From positions 1 through 64,000 of the forward strand of contig JAGPCO010000021.1 of assembly GCA_018058095.1 (NCBI GenBank): 64,000 nt of DNA, written 5' to 3'. The first letter of the stretch is position 1; each line of letters starts with the position of its first letter. Under the pieces are notes generated by a model. That model was given only the letters and a program-made list of their open reading frames with translations, searched no databases and was not told the DNA's origin. Origin of the DNA: Kofleriaceae bacterium. Its GTDB lineage: Bacteria > Myxococcota_A > Polyangia > Haliangiales > Haliangiaceae. The translations under genes and the position numbers were made by a program. Shown one piece after another: positions 40,819-54,226 of the stretch.

Positions 40819-43800
40819 GTGCCGCCTGTGAAGCCCAGCTCGAACACGGTTCGCGCCAGCACCCGCTGGACTCAAGTGGTGGCCCCGCTGCTGCTGGCGG
40901 TCGGGGTGGTCGCAGCGACCGGTCCGGCCCTGGCCGACCAGGAAGGCCGCGGCGGCAGCGGCGACGCCGGCGGCAGCGCGGGCGAAGACCGGTCGGCTGG
41001 CAGCGGCAGCGGCGGCGGCAGCGGCGATGTCGGTGCGGGCAGCGGCAGCGGCAGCGGCGCCGACGGTGGAGATGGTGACGACAGCGGCGGCACCGGCGAG
41101 CCCGGCGGCGCTGGTGAGACCGGAAGCGGCAAGGGCAGCGGCGGCGACGCGGGCGGTGGCGGCGCGGGCGGTGGCGGGGATGCCGGGGCCAGCGGCGGTG
41201 GCGACCCGTCCAAGGACGACGCCCCCGCCCCCGAGCAACCCAAGGCGGCCGCGACCACCGGCCTGCGCGGCCGCATCCTCGATGGCGCGAGCGGCGAGGG
41301 CCTGCCGGCCGCGACCGTGCTGGTGCTCAAGGGCGGCACCCAGACCGTGGTGACCGAGCTCGACGGGACCTTCGAGCTGGCGCTCGGCCCCGGCACCTAC
41401 GTCATCAACATCTTCACGCCGCTGTACGAGCAGCAGGAGCTGACCGTCCGGGTCAAGCGTGGCCAGCTCACCCCGGTCGAGGTGACCCTGCAGCCGGCCG
41501 AGGGCGCCGAGGAGGTCATCGAGATCGAGTCGAAGATCGACCTGCGCAGCGAGTCGGCCGCGCTCGCGGTGCGGCGCGCCGCTGCCACGGTGTCCGACTC
41601 GCTGTCGGCCCAGGAGATCAGCAAGACCCCGGACTCCAGCGCGAGCGACGCCGTCAAGCGGGTGGTGTCGGTCAGCGTGGTCGACGGCCGGTACGTGGCG
41701 CTGCGCGGCCTCGAGGGCCGGTACGTGACCACCCTCCTCAACGGCGTTCCGCTGCCGAGCCCCGAGCCCGACCGCAACGCCGTCCCGCTCGACCTGTTCC
41801 CGACCTCCCTCCTGGCCAACCTGGTCGTGCTCAAGAGCTACTCGGCCGAGTACTCCGGCCAGTTCGGCGGCGGCACGCTGCTGCTCGAGACCAGCTCGTA
41901 CCCGACCCAGCTCGAGGCCAAGCTCAGCGCCTCCATGAGCGGAGCGTCGAGCACGACCTTCGCCGACGGCCTGGCCAACCGCGCCGCCGGCAGCGGCTCG
42001 TTCTTCGGCTTCGGCAGCGGCGCGCGCGGGTTGCCCGCGGCGGTGCCGCTCGACTACGCGGTGCGCAACCTACCCGCGTCCGAGACCGAGTACCTCGGCG
42101 AGCAGTTCGAGAACGTGTGGTCGGCCGAGGAGGAGACGGCGTCGCCCAACTTCAGCCTGGGCGGCACGGTCGGGAACACGCACAAGCTGGGCGGCCGGCG
42201 CCTCGGCTACCTGGTCACCGGCAACTTCCGGCGCGGCCTGTCGACCCGCCTGACCGAGGTGCGCACGCAGACCATCTCGGATGCGGCCCCGCCGGAGCTG
42301 GCCGACGACTACCGCAACCAGCTGACCGAGCTGGAGGCGACCCTGGGCGGCCTGGCCAACGTCGGCCTCGAGCTGACCGACAACCACTCGATCGGCCTGT
42401 TCGGCCTGTACACCCACGTCGGCGAGGACGCGACCAGCCACGTCACCGGCTTCCGCGACTCGAGCGACGCCAACATCGACCGGACCCGGCTGCAGTTCGT
42501 CGAGCGTGAGCTCCGGTTCGCCCAGCTCCTCGGCAAGCACCGCTTCCCCGACCAGGGCGGGCTCGAGCTGCGCTGGCAGGGTAACGCCGCCACCACCCGG
42601 CGTGACGAGCTCGACAGCCGCGACATCGCGTACGAGCTCGACGACGACGGCTCCCGCTTCTTCATCAACCAGCCCGGCAGCGCCCAGCGCTTCTTCTCGC
42701 TGCTCGATGACACGTCGCTCGGCCTGGGCGCCGACGCGCTCGTCCCGTCGGGGCCGATCCGCATCAAGACCGGGCTGTCGGCCCAGGCCACCCGGCGCGA
42801 GCTCGAGTCTCGCCGGTTCCGCTACGTCTTCCGCGGTGACGACAACGCGGTCCGGGCCATGAGCCCCGAGCAGATGCTGGACCCGGCCAACATCGGCCCG
42901 GCCTTCCGCCTCGACGAGGAGACCCTGCAGGAGGATAGCTACCGCGCCAACCAGGACGTCCTGGCCGGCTACGTCAGCGCCGAGCTCGAGGTCGACCCCA
43001 AGGTCAAGACCATCCTCGGCGTGCGGGCCGAGTACGCCAGCCAGCAGCTCGACAACGGCACGATGTTCGCCGTCGCCGGCAACGTGTCGTCGCTCGACCG
43101 CGCCGACGCCGACTTCTTCCCGGCCCTCAGCGTCGTGGTCAGCCCACACGCCGAGCACAACGTGCGCGCCGCCTACAGCTACTCGCTGGTCCGGCCCCGC
43201 TTCCGCGAGCTGGCCCCGTTCCTGTTCTTCGACTACGTGCGCGGTCGCAGCGTGTCGGGCAACCCCGAGCTGCTCGACACCCACATCCACAACGGCGACC
43301 TGCGCTGGGAGTGGTTCCCGGCCTCGGACACCGGCGAGGCCGAGGTGGTGGCCGCCAGCGCCTTCTACAAGCAGTTCGCCGATCCGATCGAGCAGGTCCT
43401 GGTCAACACCGCCGGTGACGCCCGCTTCGAGAACGCTGGCACCGGCATGATGACCGGCCTCGAGCTCGAGGGCCGGCTGTCGCTGGCCCGGGTCGACGAC
43501 GCGCTGACCGGGCTCAAGCTCGGCGGCAACCTGGCGCTCATCCGGTCGCGGGTCGAGCTCGACAGCGCCGCCGCCGCCATCCAGACCAGCCAGTCGCGCC
43601 CCATGTACGGCCAGTCGCCGTACGTGGTCAACCTGTCGCTGGCCTACGCCCGGCCCTGGCTCGGCGAGCTCGGCCTCTACTACAACGTCGTCGGCGCCCG
43701 CATCGCCGACGTCGGGACCCAGGGCCTGCCCGACACCTACGAGCAGCCGCAGCACCGGCTCGACCTCGCGCTGGCCCGGCCGATGGGCCGCGGCTGGAAG

Positions 43801-43932
43801 CTCAAGGCCTCGGTCGCCAACGTGCTCGACCAGGACGTCGCCCTGGTCCAGGGCGACCTCACCGTGACGCGCTACCAGCCCGGCGTCTCGGCCTCGCTCG
43901 GCCTCGAGTGGGCGCCGGCGGCGGGCAACTGA
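40819..43932 (+). CDS. TonB-dependent outer-membrane receptor with carboxypeptidase-like domain
   Basis: 1037 aa. GTG start (GTG 40828 is an alternative). Signal peptide ending GPALADQEG, then an unusual 105-residue Gly/Ser/Asp-rich linker. Next a CarboxypepD_reg-like domain ([34 protein letters not shown]), then a plug with [22 protein letters not shown] and [17 protein letters not shown], followed by [10 protein letters not shown] and a barrel to the C-terminus. Takes up an unknown ligand using TonB energy. It is followed by a beta-helix lipoprotein gene and preceded by the regulator. Confidence 0.9.
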   Translation: MPPVKPSSNTVRASTRWTQVVAPLLLAVGVVAATGPALADQEGRGGSGDAGGSAGEDRSAGSGSGGGSGDVGAGSGSGSGADGGDGDDSGGTGEPGGAGETGSGKGSGGDAGGGGAGGGGDAGASGGGDPSKDDAPAPEQPKAAATTGLRGRILDGASGEGLPAATVLVLKGGTQTVVTELDGTFELALGPGTYVINIFTPLYEQQELTVRVKRGQLTPVEVTLQPAEGAEEVIEIESKIDLRSESAALAVRRAAATVSDSLSAQEISKTPDSSASDAVKRVVSVSVVDGRYVALRGLEGRYVTTLLNGVPLPSPEPDRNAVPLDLFPTSLLANLVVLKSYSAEYSGQFGGGTLLLETSSYPTQLEAKLSASMSGASSTTFADGLANRAAGSGSFFGFGSGARGLPAAVPLDYAVRNLPASETEYLGEQFENVWSAEEETASPNFSLGGTVGNTHKLGGRRLGYLVTGNFRRGLSTRLTEVRTQTISDAAPPELADDYRNQLTELEATLGGLANVGLELTDNHSIGLFGLYTHVGEDATSHVTGFRDSSDANIDRTRLQFVERELRFAQLLGKHRFPDQGGLELRWQGNAATTRRDELDSRDIAYELDDDGSRFFINQPGSAQRFFSLLDDTSLGLGADALVPSGPIRIKTGLSAQATRRELESRRFRYVFRGDDNAVRAMSPEQMLDPANIGPAFRLDEETLQEDSYRANQDVLAGYVSAELEVDPKVKTILGVRAEYASQQLDNGTMFAVAGNVSSLDRADADFFPALSVVVSPHAEHNVRAAYSYSLVRPRFRELAPFLFFDYVRGRSVSGNPELLDTHIHNGDLRWEWFPASDTGEAEVVAASAFYKQFADPIEQVLVNTAGDARFENAGTGMMTGLELEGRLSLARVDDALTGLKLGGNLALIRSRVELDSAAAAIQTSQSRPMYGQSPYVVNLSLAYARPWLGELGLYYNVVGARIADVGTQGLPDTYEQPQHRLDLALARPMGRGWKLKASVANVLDQDVALVQGDLTVTRYQPGVSASLGLEWAPAAGN

Positions 43933-43979
43933 CCAGCTTTCGGGGCACGTCCCCACCTTCGTCTGCAAAGGAATCGACC

Positions 43980-45350
43980 ATGTTCAAGCACTCCCTGACC
44001 TTCACCTCGGCCCTCGTGGCCCTCCTGTCCACCACGATGGTCGTCGGCTGCGGCGACGACGGCGGCGGCACCCCCGAGCGGCCCGACGCGCAGCCGCGGC
44101 CCGACGCGATGCCGGTCCCCGATGCGCCGCCCGGGGCGATGCGCATCGACGTCCCGGCCGGCGACCTCACCACGGCGACCACCTGGACCGCGCCCAACAC
44201 CTACGTGCTCAAGGGCCAGGTCTTCGTGCGTGGCGTGACCCTCACCATCCAGCCCGGCGTGGTCGTCGAGGGCGACAACGGCTCGGCCCTGGTCATCAGC
44301 AACGACGGCAAGCTCGAGGCGGCGGGGACCGCGGCCGCGCCCATCGTGTTCACCAGCTCGCAGCCGGCCGCGATGCGGACCCGGGCCGACTGGGGCGGCG
44401 TGGTCCTCCTCGGCAAGGCGCCGATCAACGTGACCGGCGGGACCCAGACCGTCGAGGGCTTCCCGGCCGGCACCGACCCGCTGCGGATCGGCTACGGCGG
44501 CGCCGACAACACCCACGATTGCGGCACCGTCAAGTACGCCCGCATCGAGTACGCCGGCTTCAAGCTCGATCAGGACAAGGAGATCAACGGCCTGACCCTG
44601 GGCGCGTGCGGCACCGGCACCGAGATCGACTACGTCCAGGTCCACCTCGGCGCCGACGACGGTATCGAGCTGTTCGGTGGCTCGGCCGACCTCAAGCACG
44701 TGTTGATCACCCAGAGCGACGACGACGGCATCGACTGGGACTTCGGGTGGACCGGCAAGGCCCAGTTCGTGGTCGTGCAGCAGTCGGCCACCAACGGCGA
44801 CCGCGGCATGGAGTGCGACAACAACCCGACCAGCCAGGACCTGCTGCCGCGCTCGAACCCGCAGATCTGGAACTACACGCTGGTCGGCGGCGGCGCCAAC
44901 GGCATGTCGCAGGAGGGCCTGGTCTTCAAGAACGGCAGCGGTGGCAGCCTCAACAACGGCGTCATCATGAACTTCAAGTCGGCCGCCATCGACGTCCAGG
45001 GCGTGGCGACCATCACCCAGTGGGGCACCGGCCTGACCGTCAACCGCAGCTTCCTGTACAACGAGGCCGGGGTCGGCGAGCTGTGGCCGATCGGCTTCGA
45101 GAGCGCGCAGGACGCGATCGACGAGGCGGTCGAGCTGGCGGCGGTTGCGCGCAACAACCAGGTCGGGGTCAACCCGATGCTGACCGCGCCGTCCAGCATG
45201 ACCGCGCCCAGCTTCGCCCCGATGGCCGGCTCGCCGGCGCTGAGCTGCGGCACGCCGCCGGCCGGCTTCGACACCACCGCGACCTTCTGCGGCGGCGTCG
45301 GAGCGACCGACTGGACCACCGGCTGGACCGCGTTCCCGGCCAACAACTGA
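43980..45350 (+). CDS. Right-handed beta-helix surface lipoprotein
   Basis: 456 aa. AAAGGA Shine-Dalgarno; lipobox [13 protein letters not shown], then an Asp/Pro-rich stalk. The body is a parallel beta-helix of the pectate-lyase-like style ([82 protein letters not shown]). No known catalytic residues. Lipoproteins of this kind often sit next to TonB-dependent receptors of this kind, so it probably helps the receptor capture its ligand on the surface. Confidence 0.82.
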   Translation: MFKHSLTFTSALVALLSTTMVVGCGDDGGGTPERPDAQPRPDAMPVPDAPPGAMRIDVPAGDLTTATTWTAPNTYVLKGQVFVRGVTLTIQPGVVVEGDNGSALVISNDGKLEAAGTAAAPIVFTSSQPAAMRTRADWGGVVLLGKAPINVTGGTQTVEGFPAGTDPLRIGYGGADNTHDCGTVKYARIEYAGFKLDQDKEINGLTLGACGTGTEIDYVQVHLGADDGIELFGGSADLKHVLITQSDDDGIDWDFGWTGKAQFVVVQQSATNGDRGMECDNNPTSQDLLPRSNPQIWNYTLVGGGANGMSQEGLVFKNGSGGSLNNGVIMNFKSAAIDVQGVATITQWGTGLTVNRSFLYNEAGVGELWPIGFESAQDAIDEAVELAAVARNNQVGVNPMLTAPSSMTAPSFAPMAGSPALSCGTPPAGFDTTATFCGGVGATDWTTGWTAFPANN

Positions 45351-45387
45351 GCCACGGGCCGTCCGCCCGGCTCGTGCCGGCCCCTGG

Positions 45388-47010
<1,623 letters not shown>

Positions 47011-47045
47011 GACCGCGCAGACCTACCACAGGAGCGGCCGGGGCG

Positions 47046-47564
47046 TCAGCGAACCTCGTACTGGCAGCGCACCTCGACGCTGGACGCACACTCGAAGTAG
47101 CCGACCTCGTTCTCGAGGCAACCGCCGTCGCTGACCTGGAGCAGGGTCGGTCTGGCGGTGCACTCCTTGGACGCGAACGGGAAGTAGAAGCTGGTGGCTC
47201 GACAGGCGCGATCGGCCTCGTCCCTGGCCTCGCGCCGGGCGGCCGCGAGGGCGGTGTTGCGCAGCGGGTCCAGGCCGGTCCCGGATCCGGTGAAGGTGGT
47301 CGGGAACCAGCAAGCGCCGGCCTCGCCGCCGGCCGGGTCGGTGCCGCCGCCTGGGACCGGCGACGTCCAGGGGTCCGAGCACGGCTCGGGCCCGGGCGAC
47401 TCGAACTCCAGCGCGAGGGGGTCGACCGACATCGTCTCGAGGTCGAGCTCGTCACACGGCGCGCTCAGGAGATTGGCCTCGACGATGTCGGTCGAATCGT
47501 CGACCTCCGCGACGCAGGCCGAGCACAGGAGGGCGGACAGGAACAGGTGCTGAAGGTTGGGCAT
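47046..47564 (-). CDS. Small cysteine-rich lipoprotein
   Basis: 172 aa. Signal peptide with lipobox LSALLCSAC. The mature part has Cys pairs (SAPCDELD, PEPCSDPW, GACWFP, RACRATS, KECTAR, GGCLEN, YFECAS, VRCQYEV), so disulfide-stabilised and exported. Ser/Pro/Gly linker in the middle. No family recognised. It shares strand and direction with the ABC-F gene but lies upstream of it by 35 bp, so both may be co-transcribed. Confidence 0.7.
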   Translation of the reverse strand: MPNLQHLFLSALLCSACVAEVDDSTDIVEANLLSAPCDELDLETMSVDPLALEFESPGPEPCSDPWTSPVPGGGTDPAGGEAGACWFPTTFTGSGTGLDPLRNTALAAARREARDEADRACRATSFYFPFASKECTARPTLLQVSDGGCLENEVGYFECASSVEVRCQYEVR

Positions 47565-47726
47565 GACGACGTGGAGTGCAGGCGCCGTGCCGCGCCAACG
47601 GCCCAGAACCATGGGCCGCGTCAGGCCGGGGTGTCGCCCTGCGAGCGCGCGGTGTCGCCTGCAGGGCGACGCCGTGGCGGGCGGACGGCCGACGCCGTGC
47701 CGCCCGGGTGGTAGGGTGGCGTGACC
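47565..47726. other. Divergent intergenic region
   Basis: Separates the minus-strand lipoprotein from the SNF2 gene. It holds the SNF2 -10 element. No clear promoter for the lipoprotein was found. Confidence 0.5.
47712..47717 (+). promoter_or_regulatory. Extended -10 (TGG-TAGGGT) of the SNF2 gene
   Basis: TAGGGT with an upstream TG lies 9 nt before GTG 47727. The in-frame GTG at 47721 would be only 3 nt away. Confidence 0.55.
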
Positions 47727-50700
47727 GTGGCGACGACCCTGGCGCAGGTGCTCAGCCCGGCGATCCTGCGCTCGGCGGCGGGGCCCGGCGTGTACCTGCG
47801 CGGCGAGGCCTACTGGCGTGATGGGTCGGTGCTGCGGGTGACCACCCTCGGCGACGACGCGGTCGAGGGCGAGGTGGCGGGGACCGTACGGTACCTGGCC
47901 CGCCTGCGCGTGCGTGGTCGCGTGTTGCACGCGGACTGCACCTGTCCGCACGACGCCGCGCTGTGTAAACACGGCGTCGCGCTCGGGCTGGCGTTCCTCG
48001 ACCAGGCCCAGGCCGCCCCGACTCCGGCCCGCCGGTCGAGCGGCGGCCCCGACGGCGCCGACGCCGGCTTCGCGACCGAGGCCGAGCTGCTGGCGTGGGC
48101 GCGCGCGCACCAGGTCGAGCACGCGCTCGACCTGCCGATCCGGGTGCTGGCGCCGCTGGCGCCGACCGTGCCGGGCTGGCTGTTCGACGTGACCCGCCTG
48201 ACCGTGCGCCAGGTCGTGCTCGACGGGGCGGTGCGCATGCAGCCGATGCTGCGCGGCGTCGAGGTCGCGCTGGCCCAGGCGGCGCGGCAGGTGCTGGCGA
48301 CCGAGGCGGCGTCGGTGCAGGACGGGCTGCGCGAGGAGGCGGCGCGCGCACCGACCCCGCCCGACTCGGGCGTGGCGGCGGCGTGGGCCCTGCTGCTGCA
48401 GCTGCGGGCGGCGGTCCGTGCCGACGCCCCGCCGCGCGGCGCCGCGGCACGCCGGCACGGTCGGTGGGACCTGCACGACGACGGCGAGGTGGTGACCTGG
48501 CGCGAGGCTGGGGTCCAGGCCGAGCTCGTGCTGGGCGCGCGTCGTCCGACCACGCAGTGCTCGTGCCGGCCGCCGCGGCGGATGCGGCTCGACGACGGTG
48601 ACGCCGCGGCCGAGGTTGACGACGGCGGCGACGGGCTGGGGCCAGACGCCGCCCGCTGCGTCCACGTGCTGGCGGCCATCGACGCCACCCTCGATCGCCT
48701 GGCCGCGCCGGAGCGCGAGGCGGCGCGGGTGCTGGCCAGCAGCCTGGCCCGGCCGCCGTGGCAGCGCGCGCTCGGGTTGATCAGCCAGGTCGAGGGCCGG
48801 GTCGCCGCCGTCGACGAGCGTGGTCAGCTGTGGTGGCGGCTGCGCCAGCACCTGGGCGAGCTGGTGCCCGAGCCGGTGTGGCGCCGCGCCGGCAAGCGCG
48901 GCCTGGGGCGTGGCCAGCGCGCCGACGTCGAGCGCCTGCTGGCCGATCCGCGGCCGCTGCCGCGGCGCGACCGCGAGGTGGCCGAGCAGCTGCTGGCGTG
49001 GGAGGTCAGCACCAGCCGCCGGGGCCTGGCCGGTCCGTGCCGGGTCGCGGCCGCGCTGGTCGGGCATCCCCGGGTGTGTGGTGACGATGCCGACAGTCGA
49101 CCGATCGAGGTGCGCCGGTCGGCGCTGCGGTTCGACCTGGTGCCGGTCGGCGACGAGCTGCGCCTGGTCCCCGGCGTGGACGGGCACGCGCTCGGGGCGA
49201 CCGAGCACCGTCGCTACCTCGGGGACGGCCAGGGCGGCGTGGTGCTCGACCTGCGCGCCGCCGACGGCGTGTGCCTGGTGGTCGAGGTCGGGCGCGACGA
49301 GGCCGACCTGCTGGCGGTGCTCGATCGCTACGGCGACCGCTTCCCGCCGGCGGCGCACGCCGAGCTGCTCGACCGGGTGGCCGGCCTGGCCAGCCGGGTC
49401 GCGGTCGAGGTGCCCGCGGCGCTACGCGGCCAGCAGTGGGCCAGCGATCCGGCGGTGGTGGTGCGGGTCCGGCTCGCCGCCAGCGGCGGGCTCGACCTGT
49501 CCGCGCTGCTGCAGCTCGCGGCCGACGCGCCGCCGCTGGTGCCCGGGCACGGCCGGCCCAGCCTGACCCTGGTCCGGAACGGCCAGCGCGGCTTCGTCGA
49601 GCGCGACTTGGCGGCCGAGGAGGCGCTGGTGCGACGCGCGCTGGCGGCGTTGCCGCTCGACCAGGCTGACGCCGACCTGCACGAGCCGTTCGCGTACCAC
49701 CTGGCCGACCCCGACGCCGCGCTGGCCCTGGTCGCCGCGCTGGCCGAGCCGCCGCCGGGCCTGCGCGCCGAGTGGATCGAGCGCCCGCCGCGGGTGGTGC
49801 GCGGCGTCGGCGTGGCCGCGCTGCGCGTGCAGGTGACCGAGCGCAAGGACTGGTTCGACGTCGCCGGCGGGCTCGAGGTCGACGGCGAGCGGCTGGCCCT
49901 GGCGGCGCTGCTCGAGGCGGTGCGGACCCAGCGCCGCTACGTCCGGGTCGACGATCAGCGCTGGCTCGAGCTGTCCGACAGCCTGCGCGAGCAGCTGGGC
50001 CCGCTCGCCGCGCACCGGCAGCAGCAACGCGGCGCCCCCATCGTCACCGTCGCCGCCGTGCCGGCGCTGAGCGCGCTGGCCGACGCCGGCGCCAAGGTCA
50101 GCGGCTCGCCGGCCTGGACCACCCTGGTGACCCGGATGCGGGCCGCGGCCACGGCGCGGGCGCCGGCGCCGCGGCGGCTGCGCACCACGCTGCGCGACTA
50201 TCAGCGCGATGGGCACACCTGGTTGCACCGGCTGGCCGGGTGGGGCGCCGGCGGCTGCCTGGCCGACGACATGGGCCTGGGCAAGACGGTGCAGACCATC
50301 GCCATGCTGCTCGACCGGCGCGGCCTCGGCCCGGCCCTGGTGGTGGCGCCGACCTCGGTCGCGCTGAACTGGGTCAGCGAGCTCGAGCGGTTCGCGCCCG
50401 ACCTGTCCCCGCACGTGCTGGCCGACGGCGGCGAACGCGCCGCCCTGATCGCGCGGCTCGGGGCCGGCGACGTGCTCATCACCACTTACGCGCTGCTGGC
50501 GCGCGAACTCGAGCTGCTGCGCAGCCGGCGCTTCGCGACGCTGGTGTTCGACGAGGCGCAGGCCCTCAAGAACGCGTCGACCCAGCGGGCCCAGGCCGCG
50601 CGCCAGCTGGTGGCCGACTTCAAGCTGGCGCTGTCGGGGACGCCGCTCGAGAACCACCTGGGTGAGCTGTGGTCGCTCTTCGCCGCGGTGTTCCCGCCGC

Positions 50701-51734
50701 TGCTCGGGCCGTGGGAGTCCTTCCGCGCCGCCTACGCCACGCCGATCGAGCGCCAGCGCGACCCCGAGGCGCAGGCGGCGCTGTCGCGCCTGATCCGGCC
50801 GTTCATCCTGCGCCGGCGCAAGCACGAGGTCGCGCGCGAGCTACCGGCGCGGACCGAGATCACCGTGACCGTGCCGCTGTCGGCAGAGGAACGCCGCCTG
50901 TACGAGGACGTGCGGCTGGCCGCGATCGCGCGGCTCGAGGATCTGCTGCCCGCGCTCGGCCTCGATCCCGGCCAGGGCCGGATCCAGGTGCTGGCCGAGC
51001 TGACCCGCCTGCGCCTGGCCGCGTGTCACCCGCGCCTGAACGACCCGACCTCGGCGGTGCCGTCGGCCAAGCTCGGGCGCCTGCTCGAGCTGGTCGAGGA
51101 GCTGCGGGCCGAGGGCCACCGCGCCCTGGTGTTCTCGCAGTTCGTGCGGCACCTGGCGCTGGTGCGCGAGGCGCTCGACGCCGCCGGCGTGAGCTACCAG
51201 TACCTCGACGGCTCGACCCCGGCGGCGCGCCGGGCCGAGCAGGTCGCCGCCTTCCAGGCCGGGCAGGGCGACCTGTTCTTGATCTCGCTCAAGGCCGGCG
51301 GCCTCGGCCTCAACCTGACCGCGGCCGACTACGTCATCCACCTCGATCCGTGGTGGAACCCGGCGGTCGAGGATCAGGCCAGCGATCGGGCCCACCGCAT
51401 CGGCCAGACCCGGCCGGTGACGATCTATCGCCTGGTCGCCGCCGCCACGATCGAGGACAAGATCCTGGCCTTGCACGGCGACAAGCGCGCGCTGGTGGCC
51501 AGCGTGCTCGATGGCACCGACCGCGCCGCCGCGCTGACCACCGACGACCTGATGGCGCTGCTGCGCGACGGTGAGGCCCCGCCACCGGGGCCCGCGGCCG
51601 GTGGCCCCGCCCCGGCGGCGGCGCAGGGGCGCCGGCGTGCGCGCCGCGCCTCGCCGGGGCCGACCAAGACGCCGGCCGCCCCGGGAGGTGGCCCGGCCGC
51701 TATTGGTCCAGCTCGGAGCCGGCGGCGCAGGTAA
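47727..51734 (+). CDS. SWIM-zinc-finger SNF2-family DNA-dependent ATPase
   Basis: About 1335 aa. SWIM finger near residues 70-85 ([13 protein letters not shown]), a long 700-residue middle, then a complete Swi2/Snf2 core: [15 protein letters not shown] (motif I), APTSVALNW (Ia), FDEAQALKN (II, DEAQ form), [16 protein letters not shown] (III), [24 protein letters not shown] and [12 protein letters not shown] (VI). Translocates on double-stranded DNA to remodel nucleoprotein, like RapA/HepA relatives. The Ala/Pro-rich C-terminal tail is basic. A hairpin follows the stop. Single gene, no operon partner. Confidence 0.92.
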   Translation: MATTLAQVLSPAILRSAAGPGVYLRGEAYWRDGSVLRVTTLGDDAVEGEVAGTVRYLARLRVRGRVLHADCTCPHDAALCKHGVALGLAFLDQAQAAPTPARRSSGGPDGADAGFATEAELLAWARAHQVEHALDLPIRVLAPLAPTVPGWLFDVTRLTVRQVVLDGAVRMQPMLRGVEVALAQAARQVLATEAASVQDGLREEAARAPTPPDSGVAAAWALLLQLRAAVRADAPPRGAAARRHGRWDLHDDGEVVTWREAGVQAELVLGARRPTTQCSCRPPRRMRLDDGDAAAEVDDGGDGLGPDAARCVHVLAAIDATLDRLAAPEREAARVLASSLARPPWQRALGLISQVEGRVAAVDERGQLWWRLRQHLGELVPEPVWRRAGKRGLGRGQRADVERLLADPRPLPRRDREVAEQLLAWEVSTSRRGLAGPCRVAAALVGHPRVCGDDADSRPIEVRRSALRFDLVPVGDELRLVPGVDGHALGATEHRRYLGDGQGGVVLDLRAADGVCLVVEVGRDEADLLAVLDRYGDRFPPAAHAELLDRVAGLASRVAVEVPAALRGQQWASDPAVVVRVRLAASGGLDLSALLQLAADAPPLVPGHGRPSLTLVRNGQRGFVERDLAAEEALVRRALAALPLDQADADLHEPFAYHLADPDAALALVAALAEPPPGLRAEWIERPPRVVRGVGVAALRVQVTERKDWFDVAGGLEVDGERLALAALLEAVRTQRRYVRVDDQRWLELSDSLREQLGPLAAHRQQQRGAPIVTVAAVPALSALADAGAKVSGSPAWTTLVTRMRAAATARAPAPRRLRTTLRDYQRDGHTWLHRLAGWGAGGCLADDMGLGKTVQTIAMLLDRRGLGPALVVAPTSVALNWVSELERFAPDLSPHVLADGGERAALIARLGAGDVLITTYALLARELELLRSRRFATLVFDEAQALKNASTQRAQAARQLVADFKLALSGTPLENHLGELWSLFAAVFPPLLGPWESFRAAYATPIERQRDPEAQAALSRLIRPFILRRRKHEVARELPARTEITVTVPLSAEERRLYEDVRLAAIARLEDLLPALGLDPGQGRIQVLAELTRLRLAACHPRLNDPTSAVPSAKLGRLLELVEELRAEGHRALVFSQFVRHLALVREALDAAGVSYQYLDGSTPAARRAEQVAAFQAGQGDLFLISLKAGGLGLNLTAADYVIHLDPWWNPAVEDQASDRAHRIGQTRPVTIYRLVAAATIEDKILALHGDKRALVASVLDGTDRAAALTTDDLMALLRDGEAPPPGPAAGGPAPAAAQGRRRARRASPGPTKTPAAPGGGPAAIGPARSRRRR

Positions 51735-51797
51735 GGGCCCGCGAAGGGGCAAGGCGATCGTTCGCGAGAACGATTGAGTCGCCCCTTCGCGGGCCCT
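51734..51797. terminator. Long nested inverted repeat
   Basis: Outer arms 51734-51750 and 51781-51797 (AGGGCCCGCGAAGGGGC and complement) match perfectly over 17 bp. Inside, ATCGTTC/GAACGAT forms a second 7-bp stem with loop GCGA. There is no T-run, so it may be a strong mRNA 3' hairpin or a protein-binding site. Confidence 0.7.
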
Positions 51798-51968
51798 AAG
51801 CGCCTGGCGGCGGCGCGACCAGGCTGGTCGCGCGTGGTGTACGCGCAGTCCGACCGGTCAACCTGACGGCCGCCCGGGGCCGGGGCGAACTCCGCGTGGC
51901 CTGGCCGCGCGTGGCGGTGGCCCGCTCCGTGCAGCAACACGGCCTGGGCCGACGCCCAAGGAGTCCCG

Positions 51969-52931
<963 letters not shown>

Positions 52932-52966
52932 TCGATGGCGAGGCCGCCGTCGCGGCCCGCCGCCAG

Positions 52967-54154
52967 CTACCGACCGCGCAGCAGCGCCTGCAGCTGCTCG
53001 GCGGCGAGCACGGCCTCGTGGACGGTTCGCCGCATCACCGAGACCTCGCGGCCGAGGTACGAGAACGCGTGCAGGTTGGCGGCGGCGCGGGCCGGCCGCT
53101 GGTAGGCCAGGTCGCGCGGGTGCGAGAACTCGGCGACCGGCGTCAGGCCCAGCTCGTCGGTGGCGATGGCGCGCCCGCCCTCGGCGGCATGACACGAAAC
53201 GCAGTCGATCGACTCCGAGTCGTGCTGGGCCGGGTCCTGCACGGCGACGGCCTCGGCCAGGCCGGCGATCAGCGCGGCGCCGGGCGCCTCGGCCCGCCCC
53301 GAGGAGGTCAGTCGCGCCAGGGAGGCCAGGGTCATCGGCGGCGCTGCCTCGTCGAGCCCACCCAGCGCGGTGGCGAGCGGATCCGAGCCGAAGACGCTCT
53401 GCGTCGCCTGGGCGTGGCCGGCGATCGGCGCGGCGGACAACCCGGCCGGGCCACGCTCGAACAGGTGGAACGTCCAGGCGTCGGAGTCCGGGAACTCGTG
53501 GGTGAAGACGGTGACGCGGGCGATGCGGTCGGCGCCGAGCGCGTCGAGCAGGAGCGGGCGAAGACCCTGGGCGAACGGGCCGTCGAGGCCCTGCGCGGCC
53601 AGCACCGGGTGCACGCCGAGCGGCTGGGTGTAGTCCGCCCCCGCGCCGTGCTGCGTCTTGAGCACCAGGAGATCGCGCTGCAACGCGACCAGCTCGTCGA
53701 GCGGGACGTCGTAGAAGACGTGGACCGCGGCGTCGGCGGCGTGGACGCCCGGCGTGGGCTGGTCCAGCTCGAGCAGCGGCTGGAACACGGCGCGGACCTC
53801 GGGGCTGCAGCCGGCGCGAGCCGAACACGGGTCGAGGCGCAGGCCGACCAGGCGCAGGTCGGCCTCGGTGTTCACCCGCAGGGCGTCGAGGTTGTCGAGC
53901 GGCTGACCGATGACGCTGGGGGGGATCAGCGGACCGTGGCGACCGACGTCGTCCGCCCGCAGCAAGCCAGCGTCGACTCGGCTCGGCAGCGGGAACAGCA
54001 GAGTGGCGTCGGCGGTCTCGACCACCGGATCGAACTCCTCGGGCGGCGTGCCCCCGCTCGCGAGCGTGCAGCTGGAGGACGCCACGGTGATCCAGGCGAG
54101 GGCGGCGCCGAGGCCACGCCGCCGCGGCGCGGTCCGAAATGAGGGGTGCGTCAT
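52967..54154 (-). CDS. Exported lipoprotein with one haem-c motif
   Basis: 395 aa. Signal sequence ending ITVASSSCTLASG, with a possible lipid-anchored Cys. Large ordered domain (VHVFYDVPLDELVALQRDLLVLK, FTHEFPDSDAWTFHLFERGP). Near residue 330 a CxxCH site (SIDCVSCHAAEGG) can bind covalent haem, and the sequence that follows is short on Met ligands. The C-terminus is helical. Perhaps a redox or electron-transfer surface protein. ATG 54154 was chosen; TTG 54163 lies 3 codons upstream. It is followed 36 bp later, convergently, by the poly-Ser lipoprotein. Confidence 0.72.
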   Translation of the reverse strand: MTHPSFRTAPRRRGLGAALAWITVASSSCTLASGGTPPEEFDPVVETADATLLFPLPSRVDAGLLRADDVGRHGPLIPPSVIGQPLDNLDALRVNTEADLRLVGLRLDPCSARAGCSPEVRAVFQPLLELDQPTPGVHAADAAVHVFYDVPLDELVALQRDLLVLKTQHGAGADYTQPLGVHPVLAAQGLDGPFAQGLRPLLLDALGADRIARVTVFTHEFPDSDAWTFHLFERGPAGLSAAPIAGHAQATQSVFGSDPLATALGGLDEAAPPMTLASLARLTSSGRAEAPGAALIAGLAEAVAVQDPAQHDSESIDCVSCHAAEGGRAIATDELGLTPVAEFSHPRDLAYQRPARAAANLHAFSYLGREVSVMRRTVHEAVLAAEQLQALLRGR

Positions 54155-54226
54155 GCCAGCCAACGTGCCCGGAGCCGGGTGGCCGATCGACTTAATCGTA
54201 CTTAATGCCGACGCCCAGATCGCCGG

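Noticed and set aside
42070..43968. A 632-codon minus-strand frame opposite the TonB receptor
   Set aside because: No domain; the plus strand encodes a complete receptor with plug and barrel.
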